Below are positions 24,531 through 38,200 of a stretch of DNA of 64,000 bases, in pieces (position 1 is the first letter of the stretch; the number at the start of each line of letters is the position of its first letter). The DNA comes from Parus major. Its lineage: Eukaryota > Chordata > Aves > Passeriformes > Paridae. The position numbers and the translations under genes were made by a program. A model generated the notes under the pieces. It worked only from the letters and a program-made list of their open reading frames with translations, made no database searches and was not told where the DNA came from. The stretch is taken from the NCBI RefSeq assembly GCF_001522545.3, contig NC_031781.1:12405487-12469486 (forward strand), read 5' to 3'.

Positions 24531-26518
24531 AAATAAAAAATGAAAGTTATCATAATTAGAGTCTGCAGGAAGCAAGTGAATCCAAGACAAGGTCAGAGAA
24601 ATGTTTTGCTGTCCCAGGGGCACCACAAGAAATGAAATGGTAGGAATTCTGAACCACTTCCCTGTTCTCTCTATGCCTGTTTACAGATGATAAAATAAAG
24701 ATTTCTCAGTCACTCACATACAGAAATCACACAAGGAAATCCATAAGGGACAAAGCCCTTAATTCTGTCACACCAGATTCACATTATTACACACTTAGCC
24801 CCAGTTTCTTATTATTTTTTAAAGTAAGAAAGAAATAAAGATGGATCAAATTATAGACATAATGCAAAAAGACAATCAAAAGATGCTAAAGTTGTGCTAA
24901 AAGGCTGTCCTTTGAGAACTGAAGTGCATAACTTTGTAATTAGACTTTGGATGAGAGGACTATCATGTCTTAGTCTATTGTTGTTCTTATCAGTGGTCTC
25001 TGGAGACTGTGGACAACATCCAGTAATGACTGCAGAATTTGATCATGTTTCTAAATTAATTGTGCTGTGGCCTTTGGGAGTATGCAGTCATATCCAGTGG
25101 AGAGGAAGGGAATAATATTGTATCGTGCCAAATAACCCCAAATAGTCATTGTACTCAACCTAGGCTGTGATCTAAATCAACTCAATTTACATAACCAAGT
25201 TGAACATATTAATTTACATAATCAGGTCTAAGTACAGAAAAGGTATGGAACTGCAGCACTAACATACATTTCTCATTCAGGATTTGCAGTCTATTAGTGG
25301 TATTCAAATGACCTGAAGTTTTTAAAATTTCTACACAGTGTCAACATGGCAAAGAAAGGGATTTACTTGGCTGAATAAGGTGGGGTTGGGAGAAAGATTA
25401 AAGAAAAGCAAACATTACAATTTTATTTTTTTTTAATTCCTGCATGACTGATCTGTCAGCCCCTAATGAAAAGGCACCTCAACATCTGTGACAACTCCAA
25501 ATGATTCTTACATGGAACCAAGCTGCTGTGGAAACCCCAAACATAAAACCCACAAATATATGCAGCACTTTAAGTAAAAAAATAGGAAAGGGCTTTAGAG
25601 ATGTTGTAGTATTGAGCCACCCAAATGCTCATACCCATCAAAGCCTCACAGATTTCTAACTAAAGAACCAACTGTTTCTTCCAGAAAGTGAGAAAAAAAT
25701 GCTGTGGATTGGCATTTAGCAGAATGTGTCCTTTAGCACTGTTCAAGATACTGTAACCTCCCTCACTGTCTACAAAGCCACCCCAAAGTCACCCCAATAT
25801 TCAGGCTACTATTGCCATGTGCCCTGGTTGCAGGTGGTGGCAGTGGGACAGGAGTGGCTCGGATCCAAGTGCTGTCCTGCCTGAGGAGATGAGTGGATTG
25901 AGCACAAACCTGGGCTTTCATCAGCCCCCACCAAACTCTGGCACAGCTGACATCGACCTACGGGGTTTGGACACTGCCCCAGCACTGATGGGTGCATTTC
26001 ACTTGTAATTCCTACAATTCTTGGGCTAGGACACTTCTCCCTGTGCTCACTGACCCACCCTTGGACAAAGGCCAGCACAGAGGTGTCACAGCTCTCTCCA
26101 TCCTGTGCACACACTGCAGCTCTTATCCCACTGTGGAGCTCCAGAAGTTTACCTGGGCTCCCTAGTTCTCACCAAGGACTGACAGTACTCAACAGATAAA
26201 CTCATTTCATCCAAGTAGTACTTCAGAGAAGCTCTAAAATTCTTCTCTGGCAGCTGTGCCTCCTCTTGCCGAGCATGAACCCCCGGTGGAGCAGCTGCTT
26301 GGGCATTTGTGCATCATCTGCCTGGGCCACATGTCCAGCCCAGGGCATCTGAGCCCTCTCAATCAGCACTTTGTCACTGCATTTCTGGGCTCCTTCTCAT
26401 CTTAGCTGTAGGGCACCCCAGGAGATGGCAAAAATTGATTACACTTCAAGTAATTTCTGGAAAATATGTGGCTGTTTAAAATGTGAGTGCTTCCATTCTG
26501 CAGTATTTTCATTAGGGA

Positions 26519-26645
26519 TAAAACAAAACAAACAAACAAAAAACCATAACCAAACAAAAACCCCAAAAACAAACTTCTCCCCAAAACACAAAACAAAACA
26601 AAACAAAACAAAAAAAACACCCAGAAACAAAGTGAAAAAGAAATT
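26519..26645 (+). repeat. (AAAC)n/(AAAAC)n low-complexity tract
   Basis: About 125 bases made of AAAC, AAACC and AAAAC units, including a clean block of AAAAC repeats near 26587-26612. The minus-strand frames here (26402-26674 and 26439-26768) encode Phe/Val/Leu runs and are artefacts of the repeat. Confidence 0.9.
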
Positions 26646-29600
26646 TGCAGCCCCACAAATAAAAACTGATTCACTTACAGAGTTTCTAACATTTCCATTC
26701 TGGCACTGCCTTTGAAAGCCAGTTTCAAACAACCCCTGCCTACCAAATTGCAGAGGAATTATTCTCAATTACAGCCCTCCATCTGTTAAAAAGTATAGTC
26801 AGTGATGAGTGCTGACCTCTCCTGTGACAGGTCAAATGGATGAAAAATTCTGACAGCTGCTCAGTTTTGAAGTTCCAGGGGGAAGCAGACAGAGAAAGAA
26901 GGAGAGAAATAAGGTTCCTTTGTTCAATTTATTTCAGTCTTTTTTTGTGAAAGTAAAACCACATTTTCTTTCTCTCCAGTGAATAAATTGCACGTGGCAA
27001 TGCAATTTTCTTTAAAGTCATTAACTTAATGTTTTAATTTTGGTATCATTTGCAGAAATTTTCATCTAATCAATCACTTCAGCCTTTGTTTCCTTGTTCT
27101 GGACAGTTCTGCTGAGCAGCACAACTTTGCTCCCCTCTCTGTTCCAGCACCTTTATAATAGGTTGCATATAAATCTGATAGGATTCAGCAAAGTCACGCT
27201 GCTGGGAGAGACCTATTGCTGGGGACACCTTGCCAAGCTACAGAGAAATCACTGAGAACACTCTTTCAGAGCAGATCTGGGTTAATTAAACTTAACTGCA
27301 TGAAGAGAGTCTCCTTTAAAAACTGTGTGACATTTACCTGTGACTACTCCCTCCAAGAAATGGGTTTCTGTGATGGAAGAGACACTGACCTAATGAAAGG
27401 TAAACACAAATCAGTCTCGTTGAAGACTGACTTTACAGAGTCTGTATACGACTATATCCACGAGGTAGAGCTGTTAATTAGGAGTGGGAACTACTTACAT
27501 AGCTGGGCTGCCACTTCTAAGGATTTAAAAAAGATTAAAAGGACCAAAGAAAGAAGTGTCCCCTCAGGAGCACTTCCAGCCCACATTTAGGTCAGCTCAT
27601 GACTGATCCTTCAGCGATACCAGATGTGTTTTATTAGAGAATGCGGTCTTCTGCTCCCAGAAGAAATGCAGTTATTGAAGCTCACTGGAAAGAGCAAAAC
27701 CTGGCTGGTGCAGCCTGGACAGGCTAAAGAAAACAAGAAAGCAACTTTTTCAATATAACCATGAAAGTCTTGCAGAAAATACCGATATTCACATTCATCT
27801 GCTACTCTGCTAATTTTTTGTACAGCTAAAATAAACAGGAAAAGGAGGTCTAGAGCTATTCAATAATTTCTTCCTGAGACCATTGTCTAAACAGGAGAAA
27901 AAAATAAAAATCAAGCAGAAAACCTATAACTTCACAATGTCAAAATATATTAAATGTGGGGATTTTTTAAAATTAAAACCAAAGCAAAAAAACAACCAAA
28001 TGATCTGTTATGACACCACATATTTTTATTCCAGGTTAACCAGAGCTGTCCCTTCAAGTTATACTGAATGATTTCCAGGTTAGGATACACGTGTGATGAT
28101 GGAACTTGCTTAATTAAATCAGACTGATCTCAGAAGAAAATGTCATTCTGGAATAAAAATTCTAATGATTTATTTATAGCATGTCAAATCTAAGGAATAT
28201 TTTCCTACAGCTGTGCTTGCTAACTATAGAAACATGTTTTTCATTGACCATTTTGAGCACATTTTTTGTGTGAAAAAAAGAGAAAACACAAATTCAGTTT
28301 GTACCTTTGCCTAAAGTGGCATGAAACCATTTGGTTGTTGTTTCTGTCTCTTAATTGTGGGACAAACTTTGGCTTTTGTTACTCACAGCTTAAAACATGA
28401 GCAACCCCGCCAGCCCAGTGGGGCAATTCCACCCCCTGATGGTGGTCCTGAGGGCTCCTTCTGCCCTATTCTTTTATACACATTACTCTCTTACACTTGC
28501 AGGCGTTTTCTTAATTTCTTGATTCCCTGTTATTGTTCTTTTCTGCAGTCTCACTGCTTTTCAATATCCTGTGAGCACCAGAGCTGAGTATGGTATCCTG
28601 GCACTGGCCTCTCTGATGTGATGAGTGAGACAGCGAAAGGCTTTGGAGAAGACAATTTCAACAGCTCTGTCGAGAGCAAAGATTGCTTTAAATTCATCAA
28701 AACAAAAGGTGCTGTGGTCATACAAACTGCTGTGTGTCCCCTGCAATAACAGGTTAATATTCTTAAACTGAATTCTAGATATTAATTCCCCAAAAACTGA
28801 TTAAAAAAAAAAAATAAGCCTGCTTCACTTGAAGTGCAATGCACGTGTAGGAACTGGAGAAATCCCATGGCAGGTGTCTAATGCAGCAATACCAGGGGAA
28901 GGCCAGGGAAGCCCTGGTGATTGAGTAGGTGATTGCTCTTGCATCTCCCTGCAATATTACAGATGCAGGATCTCACTGCAGGGACAGGTGGGGGCTGAGG
29001 AGTCAATCTGAGGACCAAAATTTGGCACCAAAAAATTGGACATGAAGACTTGGTGTTCTTCATTCCTGTGGTGATTTGTGCACTCTCAAGACTGGGGAAC
29101 TTGACACTGTAGGTGGTTTTCAGCTACATTTTGACCTCAACTCCTTACAGAATTTATTGTTGAAGCCTGAAAGATGGACTTTTTTTCCAGGTCTTACATA
29201 TTACCTGGCACTTCTGAAAGATTTCCACCACTTTCCCTAGAAAGGATGAGCAAAGCAACCATAGCACAACCTCTGGCATGCTTCCCAACCCACCTTCAGC
29301 TGTTGAGATGCTGTCCTGACCAAGGCTAGCAGAATATGACCTGCATTTCACCCAGTCATTGACAATAAAAGACAATAATTATCTCGATCATAATTGCAAT
29401 TCTAATAATCTGACAAGAGACATAGCTCAGAATATACTCAGGAGAGCTTTATCAATTAAAGTCACCTCCTCAGTTACTATTGCAACTCCTACAAGGTCTG
29501 CAGCTCTTTTCAGCTTTGCTATCTTGGGTGGTGATAAATACACTTTTATGACTTTCCAGATGTTAGTGTACAAAGTCTCTTTCATTATTCATGCTCCATA

Positions 29601-30910
29601 AACCCATACGAAGAGCTGGGCACAGATCAAGCACATGGGAAACCTAATTCCAACTATCTCACCATATTTTAGATGTAATTTAGCAACAGCATGCTCAGTG
29701 CCCTTATTTATGAAGGTTATCTGCCTTAGAAATATATAAAGCCTCTGCTTGTCCTTTTACACAAGTTTTCCACTATTGAAGCTTGAAACACATCGTGATA
29801 GCATAAGTCACACAAACAGCAAGGGACACAACAAAGCCTGATTTAACTGACAATCTCTGCTTTGAAGGTAAAACTGCCCAAGGAGCTAAGACCCAGAAGT
29901 TGACCTGAAGGCTCATCTAACAACATTTTGTGTTGTTAAACATGAAGGAGTCAAAGACTTAAAGAGCCCAGGAAGAATCATGCAACCATGGTTTCAGTTC
30001 TCTTTTTTTAACAGGATTTTTAGAGGTTTATTTTGCATTTTGGGAGACTGAGGATCTTAGTTTAAACCATTTCTTAGCCACGTTTGACCACATTACACCA
30101 TGAGCCTTCAAAATGAAATACCAGGCTTTTGCTAGTCAACTAAGAAATGCTACCAAATCATCTGTTTTATACTGATGTTGGCAAAGATGAAAAATACTTC
30201 ACAAAATAAAAATGTATGTTCAAATTGTACATGTTAGCAGCATGATATTCTTCCTGCAGATAAATTACAGCCTCTGGGATCAGAAATCCCCAAACCAGTA
30301 GTGAGCAATGAACAGAACAGCAGAGGAAACTTCAGATTCAAATCAGTCTCCCTCCCATTGAAAGGTCTCAGTGAAAAGCAACATCCCCAATTCCTCTGAA
30401 TCCTCCTCACGAGGGGCAGAGGACACAAATCAATCATAAGTGACACAGGACATGCAACCTGCCCAGGGAAAGGGACATTCTGAGAGAGCCAGAGAGCTCT
30501 GAAGACAAGGACTACACCAAAGCAGCCAAGATCCACAGGCTGAGGTTTACCTGTTTGTTTTCTCACTCTGGAAGACGCTGGCAAGAAAACTGAAGTGCAC
30601 AAGACTTTTGGGAGAAAGAACTCAGAAAGCAGAGCTCTAGTGGCAGAATATTCTTTCCTTTCTTGCTTGATAAAGGGTGGAGGCAACAGGAATTCCTCCA
30701 TCTTAATTCATAGTGTCCCTTTCCCTTTGTGCAGAAATAGAGTGCAGGGAGTGTTCTGCCATAAGCAGTAGAAATTGAACCAAAATCCTAAACCGTATGT
30801 TTTTGTATGTAGGTGGCTGCTACCTTTTTTAATCATAGCATTTCTTTGCCAAGAGATCATTTACAACATATGTATCAAATCAACACTTTCACAGAGCCAA
30901 CTGTGAAGGG

Positions 30911-30927
30911 AAAAAAAAAAAAAAAAA
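30911..30927 (+). repeat. Poly(A) tract
   Basis: Seventeen adenines in a row followed by GTTTTTTCTC. No recognisable retroposed body is attached. Confidence 0.9.
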
Positions 30928-33900
30928 GTTTTTTCTCATTCCTTTAAGGGACAAAACCAGAATAAAATCATTGCAACCCTTTTCCAGCACTAAGCACCCT
31001 TCCAGCTCTCTCCTCATCCACAGACTGGCCAGTCCAGCTCAAAGGAGGGTGCTCCTCCCAACTTTCTGGACCCAAAAACTCAGAGAAGCAAATGCCCAGT
31101 GACAGCCAGTGTGATACCTGGCTCTCCATCCTCATCTTGATGAGTTTACAGTGGGGAATTCATGGTTCTGTCCTCCCTCTGCTGCTGACCAATCCCCTGT
31201 CCCAGGCAAGGGAAATTGGGGTCAGGGCTCTCTGGGACACACCTTTGTGCTCTGCACACTCTGGGAAAGCATAACAAGGTCATTCACACACCACAGGGAG
31301 GGCTGGATTTGCACCAACAAAACAAAAATCCAGTGTTATATGAAAGAGCTCACTTTGCCTTTTATACTAAACCAAGGTAAAACGGCTTTAATTTACCCCA
31401 GACATCCTTCCAGTACTCACCTTTCCTTACAATCCTCAGCTGCAGAAACACTGAACTATCTTCTGACCACTTCTAACAATTCCTTGGAAGTGATAAGTAT
31501 TAAGCTAAAAGTGACAAAAAGTTTAGATGATTTCAAGAAAGTTTATTATGAAAAGCCCTGAGCTTATGACAAACAGGAATTTCACAATTCATTCACTGAA
31601 ATTAGGACCAAAACAAAAGTGTAAGAAATTCTTGAGAAAGAATGAAGTGATTGTACATCCACATTTGTCATTCTATAAAATCAGTTCTGTTTCTAGGAAA
31701 TCCTTCCTGCCTTTCCTGATGATGGATATAACAAATTTATAATCTGCCTCAGAGGCAAAGAAGAAATTATAAATGCATTAATTCATGCAAACTGAAATCT
31801 GGCATATATCTGTTTTGTTTTGTTCTATTATTAAAATAAGAAAGCTAAAACAAGATGAAAATTTGGTAGGAAACATAATCCTGAAAGTCCTAGGGTCCAC
31901 TACAACGCTTGGACTAAATTCAAATACATTTTATCCAAAGTATGGCACCAGCTTCCATCAAAAAATTATATGTATAGTCACAAATGGTTATTGTAAAATC
32001 TTTATTAACCTAAGTGCATATAAAAATTGTGAATTCTTAATACAAAGCAGTATTTGACTTTTAAATTTCATTTTAAGCTTGCCCTGTTCACTTGGAATGT
32101 GATTACAGAGTAAATTAAAAAGTAATCACATGTGAATTACATTTCCTCATGAATGTAATGACTTCAGGAGACTGATTAATGTTAAGCAGTGCCTGTCCTA
32201 CCTCATGCATACCTTCCCAGGTGAGATGTGCAAGATAGCTGTCGTGAGTTGATTTAATTTCCTTTCTCTGGTAGTCCAGTGAGAAATGTTGAACAGAAAC
32301 CAATTCAGCACGTTCATTAGATCTGTATATGTTCACTTCTTTTGTCCACCCAAGCACCATCTGCAAAATGCTATCAGTGTCAGCTTATGATTGTGAGCAA
32401 GACCCCAGAGACTTTGCTCATCCTGCACACTGCATTCGAGCCAGGAAAACTCTTTACATTTAGATAGAACAACTCAGCTGCTGCATGGAGCAAGAGATAC
32501 ATATGTGTCAGCATATTAAAGCCTGATGAAAAAGAATATCTTGTCAATAAACTAAACTGTCTAGGAAAATACACACTCAAATATATATACACCCCTCTAA
32601 AAAGCTGCACATAACTCAGAACATGCCTAAAACATTTTCATTAAAAATATTTTTAAATGGATGCAGGTATTACATTAAAAATCATTAATTTATGGGAATA
32701 ATTTATTATGAATGCATAAAAAAATGGCACAAAATTCTGTCTCTAACTCAATAGCTATACAATGGTTCAGTTCAAAATTTGTTTCCCAATAATTATTTTA
32801 AATTTAAAGAAACAGAAAGGATATTAGCCTTATTCTCAGTTTGTTTGGATCAGTTCACCTTACATCTCATCTTTTCCAGGGAAAGATTCATATCCCTCTT
32901 TTATTCTTGACTTTAAAAATAAATAGGAATCCACTTTATATCACTGTTCAAGTGAGTCACAAAAAATAAAACCAAATTTCTGCACAGGTTTGTATGTTTC
33001 TACCAATGGTTTCTGTTCATAGAATCATATTTCTGGACCCCTTTGTAAGAAAACATTCCACAAGTTACAGAGAACCAGCAGGATGTTTAATGCATAGGAG
33101 AAGAGGTAAATGCAAAATGTCTCTGAAGCCAGGAAAAGAAAATGCATCCAAAGGAACCAACCCTACATGACTCAGCAGTGGTCTCAAAGATGCTTTTCCA
33201 GTCTTAGATGCCTTGAAAGCCAATAATGAAAGTGAGATGAATATAGGAACAGCAGCATTTACAAAATAAACCTCTCCGTTTTCACCCAGACAGAAGAAAA
33301 ATTAAATTAAAAAAGTATAGACCCAGCAACGATTTTAGCTGTATTAATTTTGCAGCTTAATTCAGCCTTGTAAATACTGAAGACAAAAGCATAGTTTAAT
33401 TGTTCCAGAGCCAGTTCATCTCTGATGGCAAGAGGACTGTTCTGAATTCTAAGTGTGCTTTTTAGTGGCACCATGAGAATAAATTCCACTATATTAACAA
33501 GGCTTTTTGCAATTATATATTCATATGTACCTATATTCATTTTCATCACCTTATGTTGTCACTTTCCATTATTTCTGCATCCTCAGCAGCAAGACTTTGT
33601 TTCTCACTGACTTTCCTCCCCATTCCAAGCCTGCTTCTTCTCCTCTTAGCAGTGCTCCTAACACAACACAGCCCAATGCTTCTCCTGCCTTTCCCATCTG
33701 GTTTGAGCCCAGGTGGAGCACCCTCTCACACACACATTTTACAGCTGCTCCAGCTGCAATTCTCTTCCACCATCCAGCCATGTCCAAACAGATCACATTT
33801 TAGACATACTAGATAAAAATTGCTCCATTTCAAACTCCATCTCTATTCTGATGCAGAAAAAAACCTCAGCAAACTGGACTATCTCTTGGTAGGAATAAAA

Positions 33901-34860
33901 ATCCCTGTGAGTAATAACTTTTATTTAATCTATACGTGAAACTTCAAAATATCTAAACATTTTCCTAAAAAGAAAAGGTCACCTGTAGCAAGGGACAACA
34001 TCACTGTGTGACTATTAAAACAACTCTGTTTTCAAAGGGGAGCCTTTACATGTTGTGCAATGTCATGCTCCTCCTTCAGCCCATGGGATTATTGCTTTAA
34101 ACTTTCCTCTTGACACCCAGCACTCCAGTTTCCTTCATGAGAAGGGCACTCAGTCACCAAACACCATTTTTCACAAAACATATGATGGTGCTCTCCTCCT
34201 GTTTCTTTCTATATCACTGGACATTAGAATCTCGAGACACTATTCATAAAGACAGCAAGAGACACTTCTGCCTCACTATCATTCTGTTTCTTAAATAATA
34301 ACTGGAAATAAATTGGCATTAATTCACTTTTTCAGAGTTGTATGGAATATGTTGCTTGCAAACAGTAGCCATGGTTGACTGATTACAGAAAAGCAATTAA
34401 TTTGAAAAAAGGATACTGTAAAACAGGAATCCACTATCATCTCAGTAGGTGTCACTGCAGTCAGAAGAACATTGCAGAAAACAAATGCTAAATATTTAGA
34501 TGGCACTGGCATCACCTGTCCTGCTCAAAGGAAATATTTTTTCTATTTACCTGGCCACTTCCAGTTTTAAACATATCTTTAATCACAAACATTCAATTCA
34601 TAGCTTTAGTTCTTTACTGTAATAAAGATTCAGAGGGCAAGCACAATATTTCTCTGCCCAGAAGGAGCTTCCTGCAGCACACACTGCTTGGAATGACTAT
34701 AACCATTGAGACATTTTTCTGCAAAATGTGTTTCCTGAATTATAAATGAAAATAAAATGAAACATCTAGCTTGACACAGGTTACTCCAGTATGCTCCTAC
34801 TGCCATATTTCAGGGCAGGATGTTTTCACAAGCAATGCAGTGAAGAGGACAGAATGTTAG

Positions 34861-34968
34861 TGTGGATGTCAGGATGCCCGAGTCTGAGTTCTGCCATTCA
34901 TTTGCCATCTTCTCCAAATGACATCTTATCTCTGTGCCCTGTTCTCCTGCCATATTTGCTTCCTATTC
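34861..34968 (+). mobile_element. Possible MIR/CORE-SINE fragment
   Basis: The segment GAGTCTGAGTTCTGCCATTC, then a gap, then AAATGACATCTTATCTCTGT followed by GCCCTGTTCTCCTG, follows the order of the MIR core. That core is a 'tctgccac' block, then 'aagtcacttaacctctctgtgcctcagtttcc'. MIR-type SINEs are ancient and survive as diverged traces in bird genomes. The match is by eye, with many mismatches. A chance match to a pyrimidine-rich stretch cannot be excluded. Confidence 0.4.
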
Positions 34969-35230
34969 TTACTTAGCTTTCAGTCTACTCTAAATCACTT
35001 CTTTTGTGTTTGTACAGCCTGTAACTTGATGGAGTTCTTTGGCTGATACCAGAGAATGGGGTTGCAGCTCTGATGCAGGGGTGCTGTCCTGTGCCACATT
35101 GTCCCACGCTGGCTCTGTCCCTCAGCACCAGCAAACTGGACACTGCCCACTTCAGCCAGCATGGCTTGGGCCAGTCCTGTTTCTTACTGACCTGCTGTTT
35201 TTGCTTCTTCACAGATCATGTGATGTGCAT

Positions 35231-35262
35231 AAAGAAAAAAAAAACAAACCAAACCAAAAACA
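35231..35262 (+). repeat. Poly(A)/AAACC tract
   Basis: AAAG, then ten A, then CAAACCAAACC units. Similar to the tracts at 23126 and 26519. Confidence 0.8.
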
Positions 35263-38200
35263 CCTTGATAAACTCAGTATTTCTCTACTATCAGCACCTA
35301 ATTCACATAACATAAAAGTACCAGGATTTCAATCTTAACAGGTGTGGCATGGCTGAGGTGGATATGGCAGCTAAGGGTAGTGCCCATATGCACTTTTACA
35401 GACATAAAATAGCTTTTTTTCTGTTACAAGCTATGTACTGCATAACTAGTAGCATAATCAGCCACTGGAATGTGCCACTTAAGAAATCAAAAGGCAGCCT
35501 AAGGAAAGCTTCTAGAATAGAAAACCTAAAATTTTATCAAGTGTTCTACTGTTTCCCATTCAGTTTTGAAAGGGACCAAAGCAGAGAAAGAATTTTAGAA
35601 CATGTATTTACAAGGGACACATTTCTGAAGCCATCTCTTCTCAAACAAGGCAGTAGCACAAAGAAAGGGGAACAAAAAAGCCCAGCTCACATCAGGTTTC
35701 TGAGTTACCACAAAGAATGAGCATTTCTAATACATATATATTCTCAATTACTTGATATTACTGGCTTCCTATGGAAGAACTGCCCAGCTTCAAGCACCTT
35801 CCACTGCAGAAGGTTCCTCCTGCCCCACAAAAACACAGATCAGCTACAGAGTGAGCACCAGACCTGAGAGGCAATTTTTGCCTCCTGACAACTTCCAAAA
35901 AATCCCATCCCTGCTGCTCTTTTCCTTAAAGCTTGGAAACACAGGTTCAAGGCCAAAAGAGCAAAGATGCAGTGCTCCAGTTGATTCCATGGATTTGCAG
36001 CTTGACATGCCAGAAGACAAATTATCCCAGAGAAGCTTTGTGAGGAGGCTGAAGGAGCTAAAGGGAGCCAGTACCTCCCCAGCAAAGGCACTGGCACACG
36101 TGGCTGGAACATGGCAGAGTGGCAATTAAAGTCTCCTAAACAAAGTCAGTTTAGAAACACCCCAAGGGATGTGCAAAACTGTTCATCTGAACACACTGCA
36201 CTTTGAAAAACTTGTTTGACTGCTACCAAGGGACAACAGGAAACCACCACACCCTTAATAGTCTATGCCACATGTGTAGAACAAATGTATTAAGCAGTCA
36301 ACATACTAAAATAAAGGGAAATTTTTTTAAAAATAGAAAAAAGAAGGACCAGAACACACATTTAGGATGCAGAAAACCTAGCTTCAAATCGTTTTGCTGT
36401 TTCTCTCACTAGCTTGAACTGGTTCATGCCAAAGGAATGCCCTAAGAACTTAGTAACTTTGAAGTGCAGCAGATTACTTGCATTTGTATTTTTTAAAATC
36501 TCTCAAAAGGTCTTTCATTCCACTGAAAATGAAGCTGATTTCACAGTCTTGTGTTTTTGTGCACCTTGGAACTGGAGTCTTCCTGCCAGCCATATTAATA
36601 TTCTACATGGTTTCATTCAAGAATAAATGAAATTACCTCAAGCTTCTCAAAAAACTTGAGGATAATTTGGGATTAATTTTCCCAGTAGCCTTGATCTGAA
36701 ATACTCAAATATGGTTTGATTTATTAAAGCGCTAAGTAAATATTTCTTTAATAACTGAATTTATCTCAGCATTCTGCTTTTATCACCTATTGTAAGAAGT
36801 TGAGCTACTACAGAAAACCAACAATTTTCAACAAAGAAGTAAAGACATCAGTTAAATCTCCAGTAGTTACAACAGAATAGTCAATTTAATGGATTGGTAT
36901 TTTTTCTGACTTTTGCAGTTAGGCCTCTGGCTTTATTCATACTAAAGGGCAGCAATGAGAGGCATAACAGTAATTGCTCCAAGTGGCACCACAACCTTTA
37001 GGCATCATTAAGAAATCCAGCCAGCATTTTGGAATATAGAAATTATACCCTCACTCTGTAATTTTAAAGACAATTGGCTGAAATACCAATTCAAATCTTG
37101 TGTCCTTTGTCTTACCAATAAAATAAATAAAACATACTCTACTACTAAGGGTAATAAGAGGTACATTTTCCTTTTGACACGGATATAAAACTGTCATTAA
37201 TATGTTATAAGGGAAGATTATAGTCCTAAATGTGGCTATCCATTCAGCTTCTGAGGTGTCAAATTGATCTTTGCTTACATGGACTAGGCACAGGATGAAA
37301 ATTCATGCCTCTGTAAAATGACACTGCAAAACCCCTGCAATACTGAATTTCCATTGTTGAGAACATGTGCCCCATTGCTGCCATGAATCTCCTGTGCAAG
37401 AGTCAGATATTTCTATGACAATTGACAACATAGCCCCCTAAAACTGTAAGCAAGGAGGATAAAGAGGTGCAAGTGCTATCTTGGTTGGCTGAATTTCATC
37501 TACCAAGTACAAATTACACATATAGTGTATATTATGTATCTTTATGTCCAGAGTTACTAATTCATGATCCAGATGGTTAATAATGACACAGAACTCAGAC
37601 TGCATTACAAGCCACACAGCAGATTACAAATCTGTTTGACTGCTCGAGACATAGACCTAATCTTCACTTCTCAATGGGAATGGATTCAAAGGTGGACTGA
37701 CTAATTTTAAGATTAAAAATGAAATAAAGACTAAATTTAATAACATTCACAGTATTTAAACAAAGATTGCCAGCTGACACCTTCTAGGGAAAAAGCTCAA
37801 ATTAATTATGTCGGCTTTCTTTTGTACAGTTACGTGTTCCAGTGATAAGAGGGGTGGAAGATTTGCTTTTAAAGTCGACTACAGCCGTGTTCAGAGGACC
37901 CAAGCAGAACACTGTATTACAGGCTCAAAAGGAAAACAAACACAGAGATTGCTCAGCACAATTAATTTTCAGAGCTTCCAACCATGGCCATATAACCCCA
38001 ATTCTTCTGTAAACACATTGTAAATTACAGGGATTCAGGAAGCAAGTAAAGAAAGATGAAAGGATGATGCTTTCTCACAAAAAGCTTCAAACAACTGCAC
38101 TGCTCCACTAGGCCTTGCTTACTATCAGAAACTTGGACTGTTCTGACAGGGTTTATTGGTAGCTCAATGAAAATAAATAAAACTCCACTGTACCTCTACA

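Larger units (their letters stand above)
24531..34860. other. Long unique non-coding stretch with GC-richer patches
   Basis: GC-richer patches lie at about 25800-26150, 30240-30700 and 31000-31320. Each holds overlapping anonymous frames, the longest 155 aa at 30234-30701 (minus) and 124 aa at 27216-27590 (plus). I recognise no domain in any of them. They may be decayed repeats or old unique DNA. The remainder is AT-rich. Confidence 0.5.

Noticed and set aside
26402..26768. Minus-strand frames rich in Phe, Val and Leu that look like membrane segments
   Set aside because: They are translations of the AAAC/AAAAC low-complexity tract at 26519-26645, not a transmembrane protein.
28321..28587. 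88-aa frame starting with a signal-peptide-like stretch (MKPFGCCFCLLIVGQTLAFV)
   Set aside because: The hydrophobic start is followed by unstructured sequence with no family match. A single such frame is expected by chance in 64 kb.
30234..30701. 155-aa minus-strand frame as a possible gene
   Set aside because: No known domain, no clear promoter or splice context, and no codon pattern that I can distinguish from chance.
33018..33045. CATAGAATCATA as a minus-strand CR1 tail
   Set aside because: The adjoining sequence does not continue into the expected GGTTGGAAGGGACC block, so a chance match is more likely.
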